This document shows positions 33,869-42,859 of a stretch of DNA of 64,000 nt, piece by piece (position 1 is the first letter of the stretch; the number at the start of each line of letters is the position of its first letter). The translations under genes were made by a program, and so were the position numbers. Where the stretch lies: NCBI GenBank assembly GCA_965242915.1, contig CBDETN010000023.1:1-64000 (forward strand), read 5' to 3'. Under the pieces are notes generated by a model. It saw nothing but the letters and a program-made list of their open reading frames with translations. It was not told where the DNA came from and made no database searches. Source of the stretch: CAJXII01 sp965242915. Lineage in GTDB: Bacteria > Campylobacterota > Campylobacteria > Campylobacterales > Arcobacteraceae.

Positions 33869-35863
33869 ATGAAAAATATAATACTTACATTTTTAATGAT
33901 AACTATCTCAAGCTATGCAAAACAAGATTTTTATTATAGTTTTATAAATGAAGATAAAAGTCAAATTGCAGAGTTTAAAAAACAAGAAATATTAACAGGA
34001 AACCACAAATTACAGACCATCAAAAGACTTATAAGAGAAGGACAGCTTGAGAATGCTTATAATCAAATGGTCAAGTTTAAAGAAAAAAATAAATTAAAAA
34101 TATTAACTTCCGGTATTATACTTTTATACTCGGAGATATTGTATAAACGAGGCGGTACTAAATTTTCTAAGGAAGCTATTGCATTATTAGAAAATGGAAT
34201 TAACAATTCTAAAATACAAAGAGAAGATTTGTTAGATGCATATAAATTATTAGTGGTACTAAATTTAAATATTAATCAACCAAAAGAAGCTAAATATTAT
34301 GCTAACTTTATTTCAAAGATATTTGATGACCCCGTCGCAAAATCCTTTGGTAAGATTACATTATCACAAATAGCAATTCATAAGCGACAATATAAAAAAG
34401 CTATTGATGTCTTATATGAAATATTAGTTAAGACAAAGAATTTAAGTGTAGCAACAGTTGTCGCAGATGAGCTGTATGATGCTTATATATTGGCAGGTGA
34501 AGATGAAAAAGCTTATGATCTAGCTGGAAAGGTATTGAAAAAAAATATCAAATATTATGCTAATGACAGTTTTTTAGCTTTAAAAAAAGTTGATAAATTA
34601 ATTGATGCTAATATGCCTAATTTTGCTATAGATATTCTAAAAATGCTTTTAAATAATGCAGTTGAAGAAGAGAGTGTAAATAAGTTTAAGTTTAGATTAG
34701 CAAATGTATATATGAGAATTGCAGGAAGGAATACTTTCTATATGACATTGGCTAAAGAGTTATATAAAGATTTAATGGTACAAAAAAACAAGACACCATA
34801 TTACAGTCAGGTTAAAATTGCAATGGATGAAATTTTAATGAGAGAAGGAAAATTAGAACCATCAAAAATTTTAACTAAATATTCTCAATCTGAAGTTATG
34901 GAGCAAAAGGTACTTTTACAAGAATTACTAAATTCTCACAAGAAAAAAGATTATGAATCGATACGAAAATTAAAACATATTTATCGCAAAATAGCTACTA
35001 CAATTACACAACGATTTGGATATAAAAATATTAATGAACTTTTTGATATTATTAATGCAGATATGATCAGATTTTATTTAGAAAATGAAAAATGTATAGA
35101 ATTATCGCAAGTTCTACATCTTGTAAGAGATGAAGCATTACAAGTTTTAATTGAGAATAATACCAGTAGAACACAGCTTTTTGATTGTTTGACTGAAATT
35201 CCGGATGAAAGATCTTACAATATGGCAAAAAGCAGTTTTAAAAGAAGTAAAGATGCAAGTTTATATTTATCTTTAGAAAAGGTTGCCATATTATTAAATA
35301 AAATAGATGATGCTTATGAATTTATTCAAAAGATTGATATGAATAACGATTCAAAAATAAAAGAGGAAGAATTTTTATATCGATTTTTAGTATATGGAAA
35401 ATTAAATAATGCATCAAGTATGGAGCAGTTTTTTAGATATACAAATAAACATCCTGAATATATAAAAGCTAACGAAGACAACCCTTTAATAATAGATTTT
35501 TATTATCAATATTACTTGTATCTTCAAAAAAACAATGATGAAAAAGAAGCACAAATTATTTTAAATAAATTATATAAAAAGCAGCAAGAGATGAGAGCTT
35601 TTGTGTATTCTCCATTTGTAGATTTAGAATTAGTAAAGGAAGCCAAACTTGATGATGATTATGAGACCGCTTTAAATTATCTTGACATGGTTATAAAACA
35701 AACACGAAAATTAAGTGATAATAATCTTGCTAATATATATTATGAGATGGCAAGGATATATGAGTATTTAGGAAAAGAAAACAGATATAAAAAAAGTATT
35801 CAAAAGTGTCAAAGTTTAAAAGATGCAGATAACTTTTATAAAAAGATGTGTGACAGGTTATAA
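33869..35863 (+). CDS. Periplasmic TPR-like protein, PflA candidate
   Basis: The 664-residue protein has a signal peptide (1-16, NIILTFLMITISSYA) followed by FYYSFINEDKSQIAEFKKQE and then helical repeats across its length (AKYYANFISKIFDDP, IAIHKRQYKKAIDVLYEILV, ADELYDAYILAGEDEKAYDL). PflA of Campylobacter is a periplasmic TPR-rich protein of similar size that supports stator placement. Position between flhB and fliI fits a motor role. It is only broadly similar to the TPR protein at 20783. Confidence 0.62.
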   Translation: MKNIILTFLMITISSYAKQDFYYSFINEDKSQIAEFKKQEILTGNHKLQTIKRLIREGQLENAYNQMVKFKEKNKLKILTSGIILLYSEILYKRGGTKFSKEAIALLENGINNSKIQREDLLDAYKLLVVLNLNINQPKEAKYYANFISKIFDDPVAKSFGKITLSQIAIHKRQYKKAIDVLYEILVKTKNLSVATVVADELYDAYILAGEDEKAYDLAGKVLKKNIKYYANDSFLALKKVDKLIDANMPNFAIDILKMLLNNAVEEESVNKFKFRLANVYMRIAGRNTFYMTLAKELYKDLMVQKNKTPYYSQVKIAMDEILMREGKLEPSKILTKYSQSEVMEQKVLLQELLNSHKKKDYESIRKLKHIYRKIATTITQRFGYKNINELFDIINADMIRFYLENEKCIELSQVLHLVRDEALQVLIENNTSRTQLFDCLTEIPDERSYNMAKSSFKRSKDASLYLSLEKVAILLNKIDDAYEFIQKIDMNNDSKIKEEEFLYRFLVYGKLNNASSMEQFFRYTNKHPEYIKANEDNPLIIDFYYQYYLYLQKNNDEKEAQIILNKLYKKQQEMRAFVYSPFVDLELVKEAKLDDDYETALNYLDMVIKQTRKLSDNNLANIYYEMARIYEYLGKENRYKKSIQKCQSLKDADNFYKKMCDRL

Positions 35864-35890
35864 AAGTATTGAGAAAGAAGTGTTAAATTA

Positions 35891-37198
35891 ATGAATTTAG
35901 ATGATATATTAAATAAATTAGATGATAAAGATTTATTTGTACCCTTTGGTCGTATTGTAAATATTAGCAGTACTTCTATTAAAGCAAGCGGCTTAGAAGT
36001 TGCTATTGGCGATATTGTAAAGATTGAATCCCAAGAGCATTTGTATTCTGTTCTTGGTATGGTTGCCGCTATTCGTAGTGATGATTTTACTATTATACCT
36101 TTTTCTTTTATTGATGGCTTTAGAATACATGATAAAGTTTTTTTACAAAAAGAGGGTTTAAGTGTATCTTGTGGTTATGGTTTACTAGGACGAGTTGTAA
36201 ATGCCTTGGGAGAACCTATCGATGATAAAGGAAAAATTGAAAGTTTAGAAGAAAATTCTCCAATTAATAAACCATCTTTGCCTCCGTTAGAAAGAGGAAT
36301 TATAGATCAAAAATTCTTAACAGGTGTTAAAGCAATTGATTCTATGCTAACTTGTGGAAAAGGACAAAAAGTAGGGATATTCGCAGGAAGCGGTGTGGGA
36401 AAATCTACATTGATGGGGATGATAGTAAAAGGTTGTGAAGCACAAATTAAAGTTATCGCTTTAATTGGGGAAAGAGGTCGTGAAATACCTGAATTTATAC
36501 ATTATAATCTTGGAAATAATTTAGAAAATACAATTATAGTAACAGCTACAAGTGATGAATCAGCATTGATGAGAAAATATGGTGCTTTTACAGCTATGGC
36601 AATTGCAGAATTTTTTAGAGATAAAGGGCATGATGTGTTACTTATGATGGATTCTGTGACAAGATTTGCTATGGCTCAAAGAGAGATAGGTTTAAGCAGC
36701 GGTGAACCGCCGGCTTCCAGAGGTTATCCACCATCAGTATTTGCACTTTTACCCCAATTAATGGAGAGAGCTGGTTCAAATTCAAAAGGAACTATTACCG
36801 CTTTTTTTACCGTACTTGTAGAGGGAGATGATATGAGTGATCCAATATCTGATCAAAGCAGGTCTATTTTGGATGGGCATATTGTTTTAACAAGAGAACT
36901 GACAGAGCAAGGATATTATCCACCTATAGATTTACTTCAAAGTGCTTCAAGAGTTATAGATAAAGTTATTACAAAAGAACAGTACAACAGTGTTTTAAAG
37001 TTAAAAAGAGTATTAGCATTAATAAAAGAAAATGAAGTTTTAATTCGTGTAGGTGCATATAAGCCGGGTATGGATAAAGAACTAGACCTTGCTTTAGCTA
37101 AAAAAGATAAAATTAGAAGTTTTTTAACACAAGAAACCGAAGAACTCCAAGAGTTTGGAATCACGCTAAATACATTAATGGAAGTGGCAAATAGTTAA
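35891..37198 (+). CDS. fliI: Flagellum-specific ATPase FliI
   Basis: FliI powers loading of export substrates. The 435-residue protein has Walker A G166-S-G-V-G-K-S-T173, the GERGREIPEF segment and the FliI/F1-type sequence DSVTRFAMAQREIGLSSGEPP. It stands between the PflA candidate and flgL, far from its partner fliH. Confidence 0.96.
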   Translation: MNLDDILNKLDDKDLFVPFGRIVNISSTSIKASGLEVAIGDIVKIESQEHLYSVLGMVAAIRSDDFTIIPFSFIDGFRIHDKVFLQKEGLSVSCGYGLLGRVVNALGEPIDDKGKIESLEENSPINKPSLPPLERGIIDQKFLTGVKAIDSMLTCGKGQKVGIFAGSGVGKSTLMGMIVKGCEAQIKVIALIGERGREIPEFIHYNLGNNLENTIIVTATSDESALMRKYGAFTAMAIAEFFRDKGHDVLLMMDSVTRFAMAQREIGLSSGEPPASRGYPPSVFALLPQLMERAGSNSKGTITAFFTVLVEGDDMSDPISDQSRSILDGHIVLTRELTEQGYYPPIDLLQSASRVIDKVITKEQYNSVLKLKRVLALIKENEVLIRVGAYKPGMDKELDLALAKKDKIRSFLTQETEELQEFGITLNTLMEVANS

Positions 37199-37353
37199 TC
37201 TAATTTTAAGAAATGATGAATTTTAAGGTTATATTAAAGTTAGAGTATGTATAATCAAAAATATTATTTTATAAGATAATTGATTTTTAATCATAAAAAG
37301 GATAATATTATTTATAAAAATAAAGATATATAGTAACAAATAGGGGGTGTTCA
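37199..37353 (+). promoter_or_regulatory. Leader and likely promoter of flgL
   Basis: This gap holds TTAAAG followed by GAGTATGTATAAT (about 37235-37252), a plausible sigma-70 promoter, and an inverted repeat around TTGATTTTTAATCA. A strong TAGGGGGTG ribosome site precedes ATG 37354. No sigma-28-type CGATAA box was clear. Confidence 0.4.
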
Positions 37354-38523
37354 ATGATTGATATGACGAGTCACATGATGAGCCGTATTTCAAACTTAAA
37401 TACGGAAAATGAACGAATCTCATACCAGATGAGTACGGGTAAATCATTAGAAAATGGTAGTGATGATGTAGTTAAGTATGCTAAGTTATTAGATATTGAA
37501 GATAATATAAGAGTATATGAGGGTTTGAAAATTCAGATCAATAAAACCACAGCTCAAAATGAAGTTTCTGACAGTTCAATGAATGAAATAAAAACAACTA
37601 TAGATTTAATAAAAGTTGATTTATTAAAATCTTTAAATGCCGGTATGGATGATAGTGCAAAAACGGCAATAGCTACTAATTTGAAAGGTCTTAGAGAAAA
37701 TTTATTTTCTATAGCAAATACAAGAGTAGATGGAGAGTATATATTTACTGGTTCTCAAACTACAAAACAAACTTTTACAAAAGATGCTGATTTTGATGCA
37801 AATGGAAGAGTTGACTTTGGAGGTGATGCATTTTTAAGGTCAGTTGCGGTTGAGCCGAATACTTATTGGGAAAGAGGTATTACTGCTTATGATGTATTGA
37901 TGTATAATACAGACTCAGCAGGTGCGGGAGACCAATTGTCATTTAATGAAGCTGAAAGAATTATTGACGAAAATGGAAATGAATGGAAACTAAATAGTGC
38001 TAAAACTACAATTCAACAATATGATAGAAACGGTGTACTAGAAGTTCCTGTTGTTGAATTAACTCTTACAACATCCGGAACACAAACAACATATACTACT
38101 GTTGCCGGTGCAATTACCGGGACTAGGTTTTTAGAAGCTAAACATAGTTTTTTTGATGAATTAAATATAATGATAAATGCTTTAAAAGGTTACTCAACTA
38201 AAGAAGATGGTACAAAAGATGCTGGAATTAGTGGTACTGCTGTAACGGATATTTTAAGAGATTCACTTGATAGAACATCACAACAGTTTGATGCAACAAA
38301 TATTGGACATGCAGAACTTGGTGGAAGAAATAATATTTTTAATATTGCATTAGAACGAATTCAAACAAAGTCAGTGCATTATAACATCTTAATGCAAGAG
38401 ATTGGCGGTGCAGACTTATCAAAGCTTGCTATGGAATCAAAATCTTTAGAGATGACATATCAAGCATTATACTCGACAGTTTCAAAAATGTATTCATTGT
38501 CATTGATGAAGTTTCTTAAATAA
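37354..38523 (+). CDS. flgL: Hook-filament junction protein FlgL
   Basis: The 389-residue protein shows the flagellin-like N-terminus (MMSRISNLNTENERISYQMSTGKSL is spread over residues 9-33) and the D0-like C-terminus (YQALYSTVSKMYSLSLMKFL). The region DGEYIFTGSQT is a FlgL signature. It has its own leader of 155 bases with a TATAAT about 100 bases upstream and GGGGG as ribosome site. flgK is not in the window. Confidence 0.88.
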   Translation: MIDMTSHMMSRISNLNTENERISYQMSTGKSLENGSDDVVKYAKLLDIEDNIRVYEGLKIQINKTTAQNEVSDSSMNEIKTTIDLIKVDLLKSLNAGMDDSAKTAIATNLKGLRENLFSIANTRVDGEYIFTGSQTTKQTFTKDADFDANGRVDFGGDAFLRSVAVEPNTYWERGITAYDVLMYNTDSAGAGDQLSFNEAERIIDENGNEWKLNSAKTTIQQYDRNGVLEVPVVELTLTTSGTQTTYTTVAGAITGTRFLEAKHSFFDELNIMINALKGYSTKEDGTKDAGISGTAVTDILRDSLDRTSQQFDATNIGHAELGGRNNIFNIALERIQTKSVHYNILMQEIGGADLSKLAMESKSLEMTYQALYSTVSKMYSLSLMKFLK

Positions 38524-38536
38524 ATTTAAATAATAT

Positions 38537-40654
38537 ATGAATTTAAAAAAGATTTTTTCAAAAGATTTGATAATGGTTGCACTTTTTGTTGCAATCATTG
38601 GGATTATTATCATTCCGTTACCAAAAGTTTTGTTAGATTTCTTTTTAGTTATTTCATTAACCTTATCACTTTTAATTTTACTTGTTTCTTTATATATTAT
38701 AAAACCATCAGATTTAACAACTTTTCCAACATTACTTTTAGTACTTGCATTATTTAGACTATCATTAAATATTGCAACTACTAGATCTATTTTGAGCGAT
38801 GGGCATAAGGGACCTGATGCGGTTAGTGATATTATAGCCGCTTTCGGGGAGTTTGTTGTTGGCGGTAATATGGTTATAGGTATTATCATATTTATTATAT
38901 TGGTAATTATTAATTTTATGGTTGTTACCAAAGGTGCTACAAGAGTTGCTGAAGTAACTGCAAGATTTAGTTTAGATGCACTGCCAGGAAAGCAAATGGC
39001 CATAGATGCTGATTTGAATGCGGGATTTATAGATGATAAGCAAGCCCAAGAGCGAAGAAAAGTGCTTCAGGGGGAAGTTTCATTTTATGGAGCTATGGAT
39101 GGGGCATCTAAGTTTGTAAAAGGTGATGCGGTTGCCGGTATTATTATTACAATAGTAAATCTTGTCGGCGGATTGTTAATAGGTATGTTTCAACATGATA
39201 TGACAGCAGCTGAAAGTGGAGAGATTTATACTATTTTAACTATTGGTGATGGACTTGTTGCTCAAATACCTGCACTTATTTTATCAACTGCAACGGCTGT
39301 TATGATAACTCGTTCAAATGCAGATGAAGATAACTTTGCCAGTACATCAATAGGGCAATTAGCTAAAGACAGCAGATCTTTAATGATGGTTGGTATAGGA
39401 TTGTTTCTGTTTTCTATGATACCGGGATTTCCTGTAGGTATTTTACTATCTATGGGATTATTACTTTTTATGACAGGTTATATTATTTATATGATTGAAG
39501 AAGATAGAGATAATGCTTTTACCAGGTTTTTTAAAGAACAACCAAAACAAAAAGGTAAACCAGCACCTACAGATATTAATAAGATTAAAGAACAAAAAGC
39601 TAAAGCAACTGTTCAAAATGAGGAAACAACATTAGAGCGAACTATGAAGCTGGAAGTTTTAGAATTAAAATTGGGTGTCAGGTTATTACAATTAATTAGA
39701 GGGGACAGTGAATTACTTGATAAAATCAAAGGTATTAGAAATACTATTGCAGGTGAACTTGGGTTTGTAATACCACAAATAAGAATTGCCGATGAACCAA
39801 CACTAGGTACAAATGAATATTGTTTATATTTAAAAAGAATCCCAATATCAAGAGGAAATGTTGAGTTAAATCAATTACTTGCTATGGGAGGAATAGGCGG
39901 CGCTGTAATATCCGGGAAAAAAGTCAAAGAACCTGTTTTTGGATTGGATGCTACTTGGATAAATCAAGATTTAAAAGATGAAGCTTTACAAAAAGGTTTT
40001 ACTGTCGTTGACGCACCCACTATTATATCTACACATATATCTGAAACTATTAAAAAACATGCAGAAGATATAATTACAAGACAAGATATTGTTAATGTTA
40101 TAGATAGATTAAAAGAAAATTTCCCTATAGTTATTGAAGAAGCTATGAAAGTGACTACTTATGGGGTATTATTAAAAGTTTGTAAAGATTTACTTCATGA
40201 AAAAATTCCAATTATAGATATGCTCACAATTATAGAATCAATTGCTGATATTTCAGAAGTTACAAAAGCTCCAGATATATTACTTGAGCATGTGAGAGCT
40301 AAATTATTTAGATTAATCACAAATAAATTTAAAAGTAGTGATGGAATATTGCATATTATTACTATTAAAGGTGAATTAGAGCAAGAATTTATGGGTAAAT
40401 TACAAGAACAGCATGGAGTGAGTCATTTAATGCTTAGTATTTCAGAGATTAATAATCTAGTAACAAAAACCAGAGAATTGATAACATCACTTGATGATAA
40501 AGGTATATCAGGGGTTTCTATGGTTGTAGATCCAAGTTTAAGAAAACGGATTTCTGAAATATTTGAAAAATTTGGATTAAGTATCGGGATGCTGAGTCAC
40601 TCAGAACTTGACCCTAAAGCAGAATTTGCAATTGAAGGTACTGTAGAATTTTAA
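38537..40654 (+). CDS. flhA: Flagellar export gate protein FlhA
   Basis: FlhA forms the nonameric export gate ring. The 705-residue protein has eight spans (about 12-325) and the FHIPEP-like region, here LFRLSLNIATTRSIL and ADLNAGFIDDKQAQERR. The cytoplasmic domain (about 350-705) contains VELNQLLAMG and GVSHLMLSISEIN. It closes the rightward flagellar run, 13 bases after flgL, and converges on the c-di-GMP gene. Confidence 0.96.
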   Translation: MNLKKIFSKDLIMVALFVAIIGIIIIPLPKVLLDFFLVISLTLSLLILLVSLYIIKPSDLTTFPTLLLVLALFRLSLNIATTRSILSDGHKGPDAVSDIIAAFGEFVVGGNMVIGIIIFIILVIINFMVVTKGATRVAEVTARFSLDALPGKQMAIDADLNAGFIDDKQAQERRKVLQGEVSFYGAMDGASKFVKGDAVAGIIITIVNLVGGLLIGMFQHDMTAAESGEIYTILTIGDGLVAQIPALILSTATAVMITRSNADEDNFASTSIGQLAKDSRSLMMVGIGLFLFSMIPGFPVGILLSMGLLLFMTGYIIYMIEEDRDNAFTRFFKEQPKQKGKPAPTDINKIKEQKAKATVQNEETTLERTMKLEVLELKLGVRLLQLIRGDSELLDKIKGIRNTIAGELGFVIPQIRIADEPTLGTNEYCLYLKRIPISRGNVELNQLLAMGGIGGAVISGKKVKEPVFGLDATWINQDLKDEALQKGFTVVDAPTIISTHISETIKKHAEDIITRQDIVNVIDRLKENFPIVIEEAMKVTTYGVLLKVCKDLLHEKIPIIDMLTIIESIADISEVTKAPDILLEHVRAKLFRLITNKFKSSDGILHIITIKGELEQEFMGKLQEQHGVSHLMLSISEINNLVTKTRELITSLDDKGISGVSMVVDPSLRKRISEIFEKFGLSIGMLSHSELDPKAEFAIEGTVEF

Positions 40655-40666
40655 TTTGGTATAAAA

Positions 40667-42295
40667 TTATAATTCGTCTTGACAAACAGCCTTTCCAAAA
40701 TGCCACCCTTGCATATATGTAATACCTATACCTTCAACTTTTGAAGATATCTCTTCAGAACTAACAAATTCTGCTACCGTTTGTATCCCTAATTTAGTAC
40801 AAAATTGAGAAATCGTTTCCACAATAAGTGCCTGTTTAGGTAATCTGTCTATATCTTTTATCAAAGATCCGTCAATCTTGACAAAATCTATATTTAAAGC
40901 TTCAAGCATATTAAAATTTGAGTATCCTGCACCGAAATCATCAACACCAACTTTACAATGATAACTTCTTACTTTATCTATGAAATCTTTAACCATACTA
41001 AAGTCTTCTATCTCTTCACTTTCCAATAGTTCAAACTCCAATAAGCTTGCTGCATCTTTATTTTCTTCAAGTGTAGTAAAAATAAAATTATTGGTATCTT
41101 TATTTATAATATCTTCATATGATATATTAACTGATATTCGTAAGTTTTTTTCTTTGATTACCTTAATTGCACCCGTAAGCATAATCTTAATAATCATAGG
41201 GAAAAGTCTAGCTTTTTTTGCTATTGGTAAAAATTTATATGGTGCTATTTCTGTATCATCATCTTCAATATATCTAATCAGTGCTTCATATTTATAGACT
41301 TCTTTAGTTTGAGAATCTACTATTGGCTGAAAAAATGGTTGAAAGTGTTCATCAAAAGCACCTAATTTTAATTTTTTAATCCATCGTAAATTTTCTTCAA
41401 AATCTTCTTTTTGCTCAAATAACTTTTCTTCGTAAACCATAAGGTGAACAAATGATTGTCTAGCCTTTTGCACAACTCTTTGTGCATATTCATAAGCATG
41501 TTTATCATCAGAAGCAGCTATACCTATAGTAACACTAAGAGATATATCATAATTATTTATTTGTAGACCATGTAAGTCAATATCTTTCGTAAAGTCTTCA
41601 CATAATTGTTTTAAACTGTCAAGAGATTTTTCATCCTTTTTAGCTAAAACCATAAATTTATCTGCACCAACACGATATATTTTATAATCATTTGTAAAAT
41701 ACGACTTCAACTTTTGGGCAAAATTTATAAGAATACGGTCACCATTTTCCTCACCATATAAATCATTCAGCACTGAGAATTTATCAATATCCAATAAAGC
41801 AACAAGAGAGTTTGTTTCACTTCCAAATGCTTTAATTAAAGCATTCCTATTTGGTAAGCTAGTTAAAATATCACGATATAAATCTTTTAATTCATGATAA
41901 AGTAAAGATTGCGACATTGTATCGATAAGTTTTTTGATATTAACCGGTTTTAATACATATTTATCGACACCAAGATCAATAGCTTCTAATAAGTATTCAC
42001 TATTTTGGAATGCTGTTGCTACTATAATAGGGATATCAGGATTAATCTCTTTAATCTCTTTAATCTCTCTTGACATCTCTAAACCACTCATATGCGGCAT
42101 ATTTACATCAGTAATAATTAAATCTATTTCGTCTTGATGATTCTTGAAAAGCTCTAAACCTTCTTGACCGTCTTCGGCAATAAATTGTGCTTTTGTAAAA
42201 TTTTGCAATATACCAACAGTTACATCTTGTAAATCTTTTTCATCTTCACAATATAAAACGGTAATATCTTTCAATCTTTGAGTATTTAAATTCAT
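40667..42295 (-). CDS. Receiver-GGDEF-EAL protein, probable c-di-GMP phosphodiesterase
   Basis: The 542-residue protein has a receiver domain (1-125, phosphoacceptor D63 in ITDVNMPHMSG), a degenerate GGDEF domain (RVGADKFMVL, about 200-215), and a complete EAL domain (about 300-540: YEALIRY, ISVNISYE, EFELLESEE, DDFGAGYSN, VKIDGSLI, TVAEFVSSEE, YMQGWHFG). It should therefore degrade c-di-GMP on phosphorylation, with the GGDEF acting as a regulator. It converges on flhA with a 12-base gap, which hints at motility control. A 9-base tandem repeat at 42045-42071 lengthens a receiver loop. Confidence 0.88.
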   Translation of the reverse strand: MNLNTQRLKDITVLYCEDEKDLQDVTVGILQNFTKAQFIAEDGQEGLELFKNHQDEIDLIITDVNMPHMSGLEMSREIKEIKEINPDIPIIVATAFQNSEYLLEAIDLGVDKYVLKPVNIKKLIDTMSQSLLYHELKDLYRDILTSLPNRNALIKAFGSETNSLVALLDIDKFSVLNDLYGEENGDRILINFAQKLKSYFTNDYKIYRVGADKFMVLAKKDEKSLDSLKQLCEDFTKDIDLHGLQINNYDISLSVTIGIAASDDKHAYEYAQRVVQKARQSFVHLMVYEEKLFEQKEDFEENLRWIKKLKLGAFDEHFQPFFQPIVDSQTKEVYKYEALIRYIEDDDTEIAPYKFLPIAKKARLFPMIIKIMLTGAIKVIKEKNLRISVNISYEDIINKDTNNFIFTTLEENKDAASLLEFELLESEEIEDFSMVKDFIDKVRSYHCKVGVDDFGAGYSNFNMLEALNIDFVKIDGSLIKDIDRLPKQALIVETISQFCTKLGIQTVAEFVSSEEISSKVEGIGITYMQGWHFGKAVCQDEL

Positions 42296-42329
42296 ATCTA
42301 TATATCTTCTTTTATAATTAGTTATTAGC

Positions 42330-42335
42330 TATAAT
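42330..42335 (+). promoter_or_regulatory. -10 box of the asparaginase-like/ccoI operon
   Basis: TATAAT stands 27 bases before ATG 42362 in an otherwise AT-rich divergent gap (42296-42361). No distinct -35 box, as is common in this phylum. Confidence 0.5.
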
Positions 42336-42361
42336 ACAATAAATTTAATTAAGAGTGAATA

Positions 42362-42859
42362 ATGAATAATGAAATACTAATTATTAACACAGGAGGGACT
42401 TTTAATAAAGTTTATGATGAAATAAGCGGAGAGTTGATAGTTTCTCAAAATAACAATGCAATAAATAAAATTTTACAAACTTCCAAAATATTGGATATAA
42501 AGATTTTTGGATTAATTCACAAAGATAGTTTAGAAATAAATAAAGATGATATAAAACAATTGGTTAAATATATAAAAAAATCTAAATATGATAAAATTAT
42601 CATAGTTCATGGTACAGATACGATAAATAAAACAGCTTTATGTTTAGCAAATAATCTTAAAAATAAAAAAATAGTTATGACTGGTGCCATGAAGCCTTTT
42701 AGTATCAATCCAATAGAAGCTACTTCAAATCTTATTAGTGCAGTCGGTTTTTTAAAAGCTTGTCAAAAGAATAATGTTTATATTTGTATGCATGGACTTA
42801 TAAAAAAACATACTCAAATTATAAAGAATAAAAAACTGGGAATTTTTGAGTGTCAATAG
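42362..42859 (+). CDS. One-domain asparaginase-like protein
   Basis: The 165-residue protein matches only the N-terminal domain of type I/II L-asparaginases: INTGGTF with the nucleophile threonine, VHGTDTINKTA with the second T-D pair, and VMTGAMKP with a lysine. The C-terminal domain (about 150 residues) is absent and the protein ends cleanly. Short versions occur in this phylum, so it is probably a real protein rather than a fragment; its activity is unknown. It overlaps ccoI by 10 bases. Confidence 0.75.
   Translation: MNNEILIINTGGTFNKVYDEISGELIVSQNNNAINKILQTSKILDIKIFGLIHKDSLEINKDDIKQLVKYIKKSKYDKIIIVHGTDTINKTALCLANNLKNKKIVMTGAMKPFSINPIEATSNLISAVGFLKACQKNNVYICMHGLIKKHTQIIKNKKLGIFECQ

Noticed and set aside
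42362..42859. Asparaginase-like gene as a truncated pseudogene
   Set aside because: It has a clean start and stop, intact motifs and a promoter, and no trace of the second domain follows; the ccoI gene starts within it. Short versions are known in this phylum, so it is listed as a gene.
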